A stretch of 64,000 nucleotides of DNA from assembly GCA_942490895.1 (NCBI GenBank), contig CALNZC010000013.1, forward strand, positions 1 to 64,000, written 5' to 3'. The position numbers were made by a program, and so were the translations under genes. Shown piece after piece: positions 52,424 to 60,684 of this stretch. Below the pieces are notes generated by a model that did no database searches, had not been told where the DNA came from, and was given only the letters and a program-made list of their open reading frames with translations. Position 1 is the first letter of the stretch. The number at the start of each line of letters is the position of its first letter. The DNA comes from JAGNXB01 sp942490895 (GTDB taxonomy: Bacteria; Bacteroidota; Bacteroidia; Chitinophagales; Saprospiraceae).

Positions 52424-54229
52424 CTATTGCAGCTTATCCCCTCTCAATACACGGAATCTCTTCCGGGCATCTACAGCAAAGGTGCTGCCCGAATAATCGG
52501 TGAAGATACGTTCATACATACCCATCGCCTGTTCTGGATCGGCAAGAGGCCCTTCGTACAACGTTCCCAATTGGAAGAGGGCATTATCTGCACGAATCTC
52601 TTCCGGAAACTCTTCAATGATCCGCTTCAGGACCGTCTCCGCCCGTTTCCACTGCCGGTCTTTGACATAAATGGTACTCTTCAGATAGAGCACATCATCT
52701 TCCAGGGAATGAAACGGATAGTTGGTCACAAGGCTGTCCAATTTGGCCAGGGCATCCTCGTGTCGATTTTGAAAGACCAGCATTTCTGCATCTGCATAGG
52801 CGGCCATTGCCAGAGTGGTGGTATCCAGTCCGAGATTATCCATGATAAAAACGGACAGATCAAGCGCATCATTCGCGATCAGCTTGGATGTGGAGGCTTT
52901 CAGGATATCAAACTGTGCTTGCGCCCACTGAAAATCACCATTGTAATAAGACAACTTGGCATTTCGATATCTGGCCTCATGGCCAAGTGCATCGTCTTTA
53001 TAGAGTTTATCCACCTGCGAATACAACAGGGTCGACTCCCAGATCTCTCCTTCCATCAGATAGTAGTCCCCCAATTGCAATTTTGCCCGTGACTGCAGGT
53101 CCTGCTCCATTCCGGGAAGGGAAACCACTTCGTCCAGAAGGGCAATGGCCTTGGGCAGATTCTGAAGGTATAACGCTTCTAATTCTGCCTGTTCCATGAT
53201 CAGTGGGGCAATCAGGCGATTGCGATTGTCACCGGTCAGAAACTGTTCATACTCGGCCTCCAGGTCAAGCAGATCCTGGCGGGTATAGGTTGGTGATTGC
53301 ACCAACCGACGCCGTTTCGCATTTAACAACTGCTTTTTGGCCTCATAGTAATAAATAGAGCCCGGTCCTTTCTGGTCGATCAAATATTGAAATGCCTCTA
53401 TGGCCGGTTCAAAATCTTGTTCATTGGAAGCGATCTGCCCTAAATGGAAGATTCGATTGCCATTTTCTTCCAGTTTCAAATCCAGGGCCTTGGTTTGACG
53501 CAGGGCATTGCGGTAATCTTTCTTTTGAAGGAATGACCAGGTCAGCAATTCGATCATGGCCACATCATCAGAGGCCTCATTGATCCTGCCATACAATTGC
53601 GCCTGCAGTTCGCCCATGAACTCTTCAGGCAGATACCGCTGAATATTCATCTGGATTTTTCCTTGCTGATGAGGATTGGCGCTGAGATATTGCAAATAAT
53701 AGGTGATCATACTGGGAAAGTCCCCGGCTTGCAACTGGATATTGCCCTGATATTCCGCAAAGATGGCGGGCTGGTTGAGCAGTTTTGCCCCCTTAGTATA
53801 GACCTCCATGGCCAGATCATACTTCTGGTCTCGAGTAAATGCATTTCCAAGAAGAATGATCTGATATTGATCTGCCGGCATTTCCCGGATGGCTGTCAGA
53901 TATTGAACTTCAGCCTCCTCATATCGGTCCTGACTCTCCAATAATTTACCGAGACTGACATAAAGCTTGACCGCCCGTGAATTTTTCTTCAACTCTCGCT
54001 TCAGTACCTTTTCGCCTTCATCAAATTGCTTCAGTTTAAGCAGGCAATCCACATAGCGGTCGAGATAGTATTCACTACTGGTCTGGGCATCATACAATCT
54101 TTGGAAGAGCTGTCCTGCCTTCTCGTATTCGCCGTTTTGATAATACTGCTCGGCAAGCTTGGACTCCTGGGCCAGAAGAGGAACCAGAAGAAAAAAGGAT
54201 AAGACAAGGAGGGAAATGGCTTTGGACAT
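52424..54229 (-). CDS. Exported tetratricopeptide-repeat protein
   Basis: The 601-aa protein starts at ATG 54229 with signal peptide 'SKAISLLVLSFFLLVPLLAQ'. The rest is a chain of TPRs ('AEQYYQNGEYEKAGQLFQRL', 'GKLLESQDRYEEAEVQYL', 'GTLYEGPLADPEQAMGMYER'). The C-terminal repeats 'LFQLGTLYEG' and 'YSGSTFAVDARKRFRVLRG' resemble the YbgF/CpoB type. It is a periplasmic scaffold of unknown partners. A 15-codon upstream extension is ignored because the signal peptide begins at this ATG. Confidence 0.85.
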   Translation of the reverse strand: MSKAISLLVLSFFLLVPLLAQESKLAEQYYQNGEYEKAGQLFQRLYDAQTSSEYYLDRYVDCLLKLKQFDEGEKVLKRELKKNSRAVKLYVSLGKLLESQDRYEEAEVQYLTAIREMPADQYQIILLGNAFTRDQKYDLAMEVYTKGAKLLNQPAIFAEYQGNIQLQAGDFPSMITYYLQYLSANPHQQGKIQMNIQRYLPEEFMGELQAQLYGRINEASDDVAMIELLTWSFLQKKDYRNALRQTKALDLKLEENGNRIFHLGQIASNEQDFEPAIEAFQYLIDQKGPGSIYYYEAKKQLLNAKRRRLVQSPTYTRQDLLDLEAEYEQFLTGDNRNRLIAPLIMEQAELEALYLQNLPKAIALLDEVVSLPGMEQDLQSRAKLQLGDYYLMEGEIWESTLLYSQVDKLYKDDALGHEARYRNAKLSYYNGDFQWAQAQFDILKASTSKLIANDALDLSVFIMDNLGLDTTTLAMAAYADAEMLVFQNRHEDALAKLDSLVTNYPFHSLEDDVLYLKSTIYVKDRQWKRAETVLKRIIEEFPEEIRADNALFQLGTLYEGPLADPEQAMGMYERIFTDYSGSTFAVDARKRFRVLRGDKLQ

Positions 54230-54305
54230 ATTGTTCGGACCTGTATCAATCACAAGGTAGAACGCAACAATCATGCAAAAGTTATTTTGCCCTCATTTCC
54301 TCACA

Positions 54306-55220
54306 TCATTTCAGTTTGAATTTGACGGGCAAATTGAACATCACTCGCACAGGCTTACCTCTTTGTTTACCTGGAGTCCAGCGTTTTCCTTCGGCATTCA
54401 TCAGCTCCACAACCCGAAGAGCTTCATCGCCACAGCCACCCCCGATCTCCCGAACGATTTTGGACTCTTTCACCTTTCCGTCCTTTTCGACCACAAATGA
54501 GATCACAACTGTCCCTTCCACTCCGTTTTCTCGGGCAATGGAGGGATATTCTATGTTTTTGTAGATAAACTCGAGCAGTTTGCCCTTCGCACATTCTTCT
54601 TTCTCTTTCTTATTTCCCAGGGCTTCACAGCCAGGGAACCTGGGCATATCTTCAGCGATGACAAAAATCTCCTCTTCCTTGGGAGGAGGAGGGGGCGGTG
54701 GCGGAGGAGGAGGGGGTGCTGTCGATTTGACTGGTTCAGGTGCATGAACCTCTGTTTCCCGGTCAATACTCTGGTCAACAAATTCCGGCTGGTCCAGATC
54801 TTCAATAAACTCTTCGGGCACCTCCTGGATCACGGGAGGTGGGGGTGGCGGAGGAGGGGGTGGTGGCTCTGCAGAGCGAGGGACTTCCATGGTGATATCC
54901 TCAGCCATATCCAGGGCATTGTCAGGAATGTACACCTCCCGATCGTACGTGGTCCAATTCAATGCGGCCACAACGACAAACAGGGTGGCTACTAAACCAT
55001 ACCGCAGAAAGGTCTGGCTATATCGAAAAGTGTCCACCTCTGGAAACTTATTGCGACCGGATAAAAGATTCTGTCCTTTGCGAAGTCGATAGCTGGCCTT
55101 CAGCTTTTCCCGGTCGACATGGTTGAACCAGTAACGAAATGAAAAGATAATCCCTATGGTGAATAAGAAGATTCCTCCGATCAGGAATAATGTCATATTG
55201 CTAGTGAAGGAGACATTCAT
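54306..55220 (-). CDS. TonB-family energy-transducing protein, paralogue 3
   Basis: The 304-aa protein from ATG 55220 has an N-terminal helix 'MTLFLIGGIFLFTIGIIFSF', a second helix near residue 85 ('YGLVATLFVVVAALNW'), and a periplasmic linker with two polyproline runs of 11-12 residues. It ends in a TonB C-terminal domain 'NIEYPSIARENGVEGTVVIS'. The family links the ExbBD proton channel to TonB-dependent receptors. The extra N-terminal helix and a 'RFPGCE...KKEKEECA' Cys insertion before the TonB domain are shared by all three paralogues. The long frame from TTG 55259 is not needed. Confidence 0.88.
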   Translation of the reverse strand: MNVSFTSNMTLFLIGGIFLFTIGIIFSFRYWFNHVDREKLKASYRLRKGQNLLSGRNKFPEVDTFRYSQTFLRYGLVATLFVVVAALNWTTYDREVYIPDNALDMAEDITMEVPRSAEPPPPPPPPPPPVIQEVPEEFIEDLDQPEFVDQSIDRETEVHAPEPVKSTAPPPPPPPPPPPPKEEEIFVIAEDMPRFPGCEALGNKKEKEECAKGKLLEFIYKNIEYPSIARENGVEGTVVISFVVEKDGKVKESKIVREIGGGCGDEALRVVELMNAEGKRWTPGKQRGKPVRVMFNLPVKFKLK

Positions 55221-55424
55221 GATCCGTGCATTTGGTAATCCAATGTACTCTTGGATCAAGTGATCACCGATGACATCGGTCAGTCTGTAAACTGCTTTCC
55301 ATCGGTATACGCTGTGATCGAAATCTAGCCTGGATCCTGTCTAACTTCCAGGGTTCAGCTCTTCTCCCGCTTTCTTTCAGGGTTTGACCATTCGTCATTT
55401 TCGCCTGGCCCGTTTTGCAAACAC

Positions 55425-56339
55425 CTATTTCAATTTGAATTTCACAGGAAGATTGAACTGGACTCGAACGGGTTTACCTTGTTGTCGACCTGGAGTCCAT
55501 TTGAGGCCATTCGCATTCATCAATTCGACTACCCGCAAAGCTTCTTGCCCACAACCACCGCCAATTTCACGGACCACCTTTGCCAAGCGGACTGATCCAT
55601 CTTTTTCGATGACAAAGGAGATGACAGTTGTTCCTTCAATGCCATTTTTGCTGGCTATTCCTGGATATTGAATGTGCGAATAGATGAAGGCCAACAGCTT
55701 TTCTTGCGCACAAGCTTCCTTTTCCTTTTTACTGCCCCCGCTTTCACAGCCGGGAAATCGAGGCATATCCTCCGCCACAACCCATAACGGGCTCTCCTCC
55801 ATCGGGATGATGGGAGGTGCGATGGGTGTGAATGGAGCTTCCCTACCGGTCACCTCCGTGTCACCTGGTTCTGTCTTTACAATATTTTCTATGTGTGGCA
55901 ATTCTTCTTCGATCAGGTCTATCATGGCCTCTGGGTCCGCTTTGATTTCTCGCCACTCCTCAGGGACTTTTGGGAGAGGTGGACGCTTGTGTGTCGTCAA
56001 CGGGATCTCTTCGACTTCGATCAGTTGATACCCCTCTTCCACAGCTTCCAGCGCAGAAGCCTTGTGCACCCCATTTGTCCATTGAAAGAGGCCATAAACC
56101 AGGGTGATAGCGATCAAGAGTCCAACTTGAAAAAAACGGGCGCTGTAGTGAAATACGTCTACCTGTGGATAGGTTCGACACCGATATTCTCCATTCCTTT
56201 TGGTGCCCGTATCCGTTGTCCTTTGGAGGTGATTGTTTCTAAATGCGTTGAACCTGTATTTGAAGACATGAATGATGGTAATGACGGTCCCAATCAATCC
56301 AATTACGATACCCAACATTTGCATTCCAGTGATCTCCAT
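55425..56339 (-). CDS. TonB-family protein, paralogue 2, divergent linker
   Basis: This 304-aa protein (ATG 56339) shares the two-helix N-terminus and the 'RFPGCESGGSKKEKEACA' and 'NGIEGTTVISFVIEKDGSVR' C-terminal domain with its neighbours. Its linker has lost the polyproline runs and instead carries 'HKRPPLPKVPEEW' and an acidic section. The overall length is unchanged. This suggests it serves a different receptor or partner than paralogues 1 and 3. Confidence 0.88.
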   Translation of the reverse strand: MEITGMQMLGIVIGLIGTVITIIHVFKYRFNAFRNNHLQRTTDTGTKRNGEYRCRTYPQVDVFHYSARFFQVGLLIAITLVYGLFQWTNGVHKASALEAVEEGYQLIEVEEIPLTTHKRPPLPKVPEEWREIKADPEAMIDLIEEELPHIENIVKTEPGDTEVTGREAPFTPIAPPIIPMEESPLWVVAEDMPRFPGCESGGSKKEKEACAQEKLLAFIYSHIQYPGIASKNGIEGTTVISFVIEKDGSVRLAKVVREIGGGCGQEALRVVELMNANGLKWTPGRQQGKPVRVQFNLPVKFKLK

Positions 56340-56528
56340 GGCTCATGTATTTATGGTGATGAGAGAGGCGATCTTTTTCCAAACGGACTTAAGTCTTTTT
56401 TAGAAGTGCCTCATATTCAAATAGATGCACCATAGGAGCAGTTGTGGTGGATGCCTGAAAAATTTATGTTATAAAGGTTCCCCTGACTAAATAGCTGGTA
56501 CTGCCGCATTCGGCTGGGAGACAACCAT

Positions 56529-56561
56529 AAAAAAAGTGGGCCGAAATTGCTTCCGACCCAC
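56529..56561 (-). terminator. Intrinsic terminator after TonB paralogue 1
   Basis: On the minus strand the stem GTGGGTCGGAA / TTTCGGCCCAC (with G-T pairs) is followed by a run of seven T. It lies about 25 bp after the stop. Confidence 0.8.
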
Positions 56562-56586
56562 CTGTTGATCTTGATTTGTCTACTCC

Positions 56587-57489
56587 TTACTGAAGCTTGA
56601 ACTTCACAGGCAAGTTAAACTGTACCCGGACTGGTTTTCCCCTTTGTTTTCCAGGGATCCATTTGAGTCCTTTGGCGTTCATAAGTTCAACCACACGGAG
56701 GGATTCCTGTCCGCAACCGGCGCCGATCTCCCGAACCACTTTAGCAGATTTAACAGATCCATCTTTCTCGACGACAAACGTCACTACTGCTGTCCCTTCT
56801 ACACCGTTTTCACGGGCGATCGGAGGATACTTGATATTGGCATAAATGAATTCCAACATCTTCTTCTGGGCGCAAGCTTCCTTCTCTTTTTTGCTGCTTT
56901 CATTTTCACAGCCGGGGAAACGAGGCATATCCTCCGCGATCACAAAGATCTCTTCCTCCTTTGGCGGAGGTGGCGGTGGGGGTGGAGGGGGTGGAGCGGA
57001 AGGGGGTGGTGCTTTTACCTCTTCTTCCTTGTCCAAACTCTGGTCAACAAATTCAGGCTGGTCCTCATCCTCGATCAGCTCTTCCGGTACTTCTTCAATG
57101 ACCGGTGGAGGAGGAGGTGGTGGAGGTGGGGGCGGTTCGGCCGTACGTGGTGGTTCGATTTCAATATCTTCTGCCATTTCCATGGCCCCTTCTGGAATAT
57201 AGATCTGTTCATCAAATGTCGTCCAGTTGAAGGCCAGTAAAACGACCAACAATGAAGTCAATAGACTGAATTTCAAGAATGTATCGCTCAAGCGAAAGGC
57301 ATCTACCTCAGGATATTTAGTCCGGGTGGCCAAGAGGTCAGACCGTTCACGCTTTGTGTGTTGATCTCGTAAATGCTGGATGTCGTAACTGTTCAGCTTC
57401 TTGCGAAAGAAGAAGATCAGTCCGAGGACAATGGCCAGCAAAACGCCCAAAAGTATAATGACGGTGGTTCCTGAAAATGCCAGATCCAT
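56587..57489 (-). CDS. TonB-family energy-transducing protein, paralogue 1
   Basis: The 300-aa protein from ATG 57489 ('MDLAFSGTTVIILLGVLLAI') carries two hydrophobic helices and a linker with polyproline runs flanked by acidic blocks. Its C-terminal domain has 'NIKYPPIARENGVEGTAVVT' and the shared 'RFPGCENESSKKEKEACA' segment. It lies directly after a vanZ-like gene and gcvH, the order found beside sprA in other Bacteroidota, so this is probably the conserved ancestral copy of the trio. It has its own terminator. Confidence 0.9.
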   Translation of the reverse strand: MDLAFSGTTVIILLGVLLAIVLGLIFFFRKKLNSYDIQHLRDQHTKRERSDLLATRTKYPEVDAFRLSDTFLKFSLLTSLLVVLLAFNWTTFDEQIYIPEGAMEMAEDIEIEPPRTAEPPPPPPPPPPPVIEEVPEELIEDEDQPEFVDQSLDKEEEVKAPPPSAPPPPPPPPPPPKEEEIFVIAEDMPRFPGCENESSKKEKEACAQKKMLEFIYANIKYPPIARENGVEGTAVVTFVVEKDGSVKSAKVVREIGAGCGQESLRVVELMNAKGLKWIPGKQRGKPVRVQFNLPVKFKLQ

Positions 57490-57491
57490 AG

Positions 57492-57872
57492 TCAACTTGT
57501 TTTGTTTAAGAATAAAAAAATGCCATAGCTCGCGAAAGCACCGATAATATTAGCAACAATATCCGGTACCTCAAAATATCGGTCGGTATGAATGGCCGCT
57601 TGAAGAAATTCCAAAACGACACCATACAGACTCATGATCATCAACCCGAAGATCATCCATTTGGCAGGATGGGGCTTTCTCTGCAGATAAACCCATCGAA
57701 TCCAAAGGAAGGACCAACAGCCATAAACGAAGGCATGCGCCAGTTTGTCGGTGCCGATCCAGCTCCAGTTCACCATTTCAGGCAACGTTTTGCCTGGTAG
57801 CAGTGAAAGAATACTGATGATTACTCCCCACAGCACAACGGGTAGGTGTGGCTGTCGAAGGAAAGATGCCAT
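57492..57872 (-). CDS. VanZ-like membrane protein
   Basis: The 126-aa inner-membrane protein has four hydrophobic helices and the family motifs 'DKLAHAFVYGCWSFLW', 'LYGVVLEFLQAAIHTDRYFE' and 'PDIVANIIGAFASYGIFL'. VanZ-type proteins affect teicoplanin resistance in enterococci, but their role here is unknown. It lies between gcvH and tonB, the usual Bacteroidota setting. Confidence 0.88.
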   Translation of the reverse strand: MASFLRQPHLPVVLWGVIISILSLLPGKTLPEMVNWSWIGTDKLAHAFVYGCWSFLWIRWVYLQRKPHPAKWMIFGLMIMSLYGVVLEFLQAAIHTDRYFEVPDIVANIIGAFASYGIFLFLNKTS

Positions 57873-57907
57873 TAAAAGGGAAAATGGTGGATGGGTCCGT
57901 AAAAAAA

Positions 57908-58297
57908 TTATCCGACCAATGCCTTATAGGCCGCTGCATCCATCAGGCCATCCAACTCGGATGGGTTGGTCAGTTCAATTTTGATGACCCAGCCCTTACC
58001 ATAAGGGTCTTCGTTGATCACGGCAGGATTATCTCCTTCCTTCTCATCGATCTCCTCATTGAAAGCAATGATTTTGCCACTGATCGGCATGAATAGATCG
58101 GAGGTCGTCTTTACAGCTTCTACGGTACCAAAAACTTCATCAATACCGATTGTTTCGCCGACAGTATCGACTTCGACATAGACGATTTCACCCAATTCTG
58201 ATTGAGCAAATTCAGTGATACCAACGACTGCTGTTTTCCCTTCCACCAAGATCCATTCGTGTTCCTTGGTGTACTTCAGGTTATCCGGATACTGCAT
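57908..58297 (-). CDS. gcvH: Glycine cleavage system H protein
   Basis: The 129-aa protein starts at ATG 58297 ('MQYPDNLKYTKEHEWILVEG'). The lipoyl-lysine lies in 'FGTVEAVKTTSDLFMPISG'. It carries the aminomethyl group between the P, T and L proteins of glycine cleavage; the other subunits are not in the window. A longer frame to 58429 is not part of the protein. It lies between gltA and vanZ. Confidence 0.97.
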   Translation of the reverse strand: MQYPDNLKYTKEHEWILVEGKTAVVGITEFAQSELGEIVYVEVDTVGETIGIDEVFGTVEAVKTTSDLFMPISGKIIAFNEEIDEKEGDNPAVINEDPYGKGWVIKIELTNPSELDGLMDAAAYKALVG

Positions 58298-58388
58298 AAT
58301 CTCTTCTCGTATGAATGATGAATGGCCCAAAAAATAATCGAAAGGACCGTGGTTGACCCGCAGGTTCCGATGTTTTTTCGCTGATTGA

Positions 58389-59702
58389 TCAGCTATTTTT
58401 ATTTTCGATGAACTCCTGAACCCATTCAATCGTCACAGACTTGGGTCTTTCCAGAGGCAAACTCATGGCCCGGCTCCAGCATAGTGCGGAGAGGACACCC
58501 AAGGCCCGGCTCACACCAAAAAGAACGGTATAGAAACTGTACTGGTCCATGCCGTAATGCACTAAAAGTGCTCCGGAGTGAGCATCCACGTTAGGCCAGG
58601 GGTTTTTCACCTTACCCATTGATTCGAGGATTGGAGGCACCACCTTGAATACCTTCCAGATGGTCTCCACAATCTCTGAATTGGGCGTATACTTTTTGGC
58701 AAACTCCATTTGTGCTATGAATCGAGGGTCTGGTTTGCGCAAGACAGCATGACCATATCCCGGAATCACTTTACCGGCCGACAGTGTTGATTTTACGTAG
58801 TCTTCAATCTGCTTTTCCGTCGGGCTAGTAGTACCCAGTGCGTCATTCATCTTGAAGACCCACTTGATGACTTCTTGATTAGCCAGGCCATGAAGGGGTC
58901 CGGCCAGTGCGTTCAAGCCACCAGCAAGGGAAAGATAGGCATCACTCAAGGTCGATCCGATCAGGTGAGTGGTGTGTGCAGAGGCATTTCCGCCTTCATG
59001 ATCGGCATGAATGGTCATATACAACCGCATCAGGCTACGGAAGTCCGGCTTGTTGATGCCCAACATATGGGCAAAGTTGCCCGCCCAATCCAGGGAAATA
59101 TCCGGAGCGATATGATCGCCCTCAAAATAAGTTCGTCTATAGATATATGCGGCAACACGAGGGAGGCGGGCGATGAGGTTCATCGTATCCTCGTAGGTCG
59201 CATCCCAATATTCATTACGGTTCATCCCCTCCGCATACCGGCGGGCAAATACGCTGGTTTGCTGCATAGCCATCACGGCAGTGGACAGCTGGGTCATTGG
59301 GTGCGCCTCCAGTGGAAGAGCGTCCAGGGTCTTGAATACATAAGCAGGCACGTTACTCCGACGGGTCCATTGATCCGTCAGCCAACGCACTTCTTCAGCT
59401 GTGGGAATTTCACCGACCAACATCAGCCAGAACAGACCCTCAGGAAGAGGCTCATCATCCCCTTCCGCAGTCGGCAGCAGTTTGCTCAATTCAGGAATAG
59501 AATATCCGCGAAACCGGATACCCTCTTGTGGGTCCAGTGCTGAGGGCTCCCAAACCATGGCTTTGATGCCGCGCATCCCCCCAAAAATCTGGCCGATATC
59601 CACTGTCCCAATCTGGGTTTCAGAATGAGTACTCAGCAATTCCTTCACTTCCTGGCCTAATGCGCTGGCCTTTGCAATAAACTTTTCCTTGAGCTGATCC
59701 AT
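58389..59702 (-). CDS. gltA: Citrate synthase, eukaryote-like type
   Basis: The 437-aa enzyme condenses acetyl-CoA and oxaloacetate. Active-site residues are visible: His in 'LAGPLHGLANQEV', His in 'VIPGYGHAVLRKPDPR' and Asp in 'NPWPNVDAHSGALLVHYGM'. The N-terminal extension and 'IFGGMRGIKAMVWEPSALDP' resemble the mitochondrial-type (type I) synthase found in some Bacteroidota. The start is ATG 59702. A TAnnTTTG box lies 57 bp upstream. Confidence 0.95.
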   Translation of the reverse strand: MDQLKEKFIAKASALGQEVKELLSTHSETQIGTVDIGQIFGGMRGIKAMVWEPSALDPQEGIRFRGYSIPELSKLLPTAEGDDEPLPEGLFWLMLVGEIPTAEEVRWLTDQWTRRSNVPAYVFKTLDALPLEAHPMTQLSTAVMAMQQTSVFARRYAEGMNRNEYWDATYEDTMNLIARLPRVAAYIYRRTYFEGDHIAPDISLDWAGNFAHMLGINKPDFRSLMRLYMTIHADHEGGNASAHTTHLIGSTLSDAYLSLAGGLNALAGPLHGLANQEVIKWVFKMNDALGTTSPTEKQIEDYVKSTLSAGKVIPGYGHAVLRKPDPRFIAQMEFAKKYTPNSEIVETIWKVFKVVPPILESMGKVKNPWPNVDAHSGALLVHYGMDQYSFYTVLFGVSRALGVLSALCWSRAMSLPLERPKSVTIEWVQEFIENKNS

Positions 59703-59758
59703 GGCTATCCTGTTTGTATCGAAACCCGACAAACTTCATTCGGTTGACGGATGGACGG

Positions 59759-59766
59759 CAAAAATA
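59759..59766 (-). promoter_or_regulatory. -7 box TATTTTTG for gltA (minus strand)
   Basis: An exact TAnnTTTG match on the minus strand in the short gap between the divergent gltA and DUF3109 genes. Confidence 0.5.
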
Positions 59767-59845
59767 GAATTTAACCATCATCTTTGCCACTGGTTCTCAT
59801 TATTTCCATGGTAGGACCATTCATTTATCAAAAAAGGATCTTTCA

Positions 59846-60436
59846 GTGCATTTGATCGAAGACATATTGGTCAGTGATGATGTATTGACCGCTGCATTTG
59901 CTTGTGACCTTGAGGCCTGTAAAGGGGCCTGCTGTTGGGAGGGCGACTATGGTGCGCCTCTGGACCAGGACGAAGTTGAAACGCTCAAAGCCATTCTACC
60001 AGAGATCATTGGCTTTCTCAGCCCTGCAGGTCTAGCGGTCATCCAATCCAAAGGGACATCAGTATACTATGAGGATCTCCACAAAGAAGGTACGCCACTG
60101 ATCGATGGTGGTCCTTGTGCCTATCTCACATTTGACGGTCAGGGTGTGGCTCAATGCGGTATTGAAAAAGCCTGGGAAGCGGGTGAGACCCAGTTTCGAA
60201 AACCCATCTCCTGTCATCTCTATCCCATTCGGGTCCTGGGTCGGCCGGAAGCTGGCTTTGAAGCATTGAATTACGAACGATGGGATATTTGTTCTGCTGC
60301 CTGTAGTCGGGGCGAACAAACACGAATGCCCCTGTATGTCTTTGCACGCGAAGCCCTCATTCGAAAATATGGGACACCCTTCTATGATGCTCTGCAGGAT
60401 GCCGCCGAACATTTATCCAAAGAATCCGATGAATAG
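59846..60436 (+). CDS. DUF3109 family cysteine-rich protein
   Basis: The 196-aa soluble protein is rich in cysteine. It begins at GTG 59846, with AAAAAGGA upstream as a possible ribosome-binding site. The motifs 'FACDLEACKGACCWEGDYG', 'GGPCAYLTFDG', 'ISCHLYPIRV' and 'WDICSAACSRG' fit the DUF3109 family, whose cysteines probably coordinate a metal or iron-sulphur cluster. No enzymatic activity is known. Confidence 0.85.
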   Translation: MHLIEDILVSDDVLTAAFACDLEACKGACCWEGDYGAPLDQDEVETLKAILPEIIGFLSPAGLAVIQSKGTSVYYEDLHKEGTPLIDGGPCAYLTFDGQGVAQCGIEKAWEAGETQFRKPISCHLYPIRVLGRPEAGFEALNYERWDICSAACSRGEQTRMPLYVFAREALIRKYGTPFYDALQDAAEHLSKESDE

Positions 60437-60625
60437 GTGAGGTCTATGCAACTTCTCTCGTGCCAATGCGTATGACAGGAGGATACCTTGGGATTGGATT
60501 ATATGGTCCAAACCCATTACCTTTGCATGGCTTTTTCCAAAAAGGATGTCTTATTTATTGAAATAATTTGAATACAACAATTCTCCTCTTTATAAGAGAT
60601 TGTCATTCAAACATTTACAATAAGA

Positions 60626-60642
60626 CGCTTTTAAATAAAGCG
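60626..60642. repeat. Short hairpin in the ppiD upstream region
   Basis: CGCTTT-TAAAT-AAAGCG lies in an AT-rich leader 43 bp before the start of the PpiD-like gene. It could shape translation but is short. Confidence 0.3.
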
Positions 60643-60684
60643 CATACATTGATTTTTTTGAAATATTTAAATACTCGTTGATCT

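Noticed and set aside
56846..57202. Gly/Ser-rich plus-strand frame opposite the TonB gene
   Set aside because: Polyglycine is the antisense reading of the polyproline linker of TonB paralogue 1.
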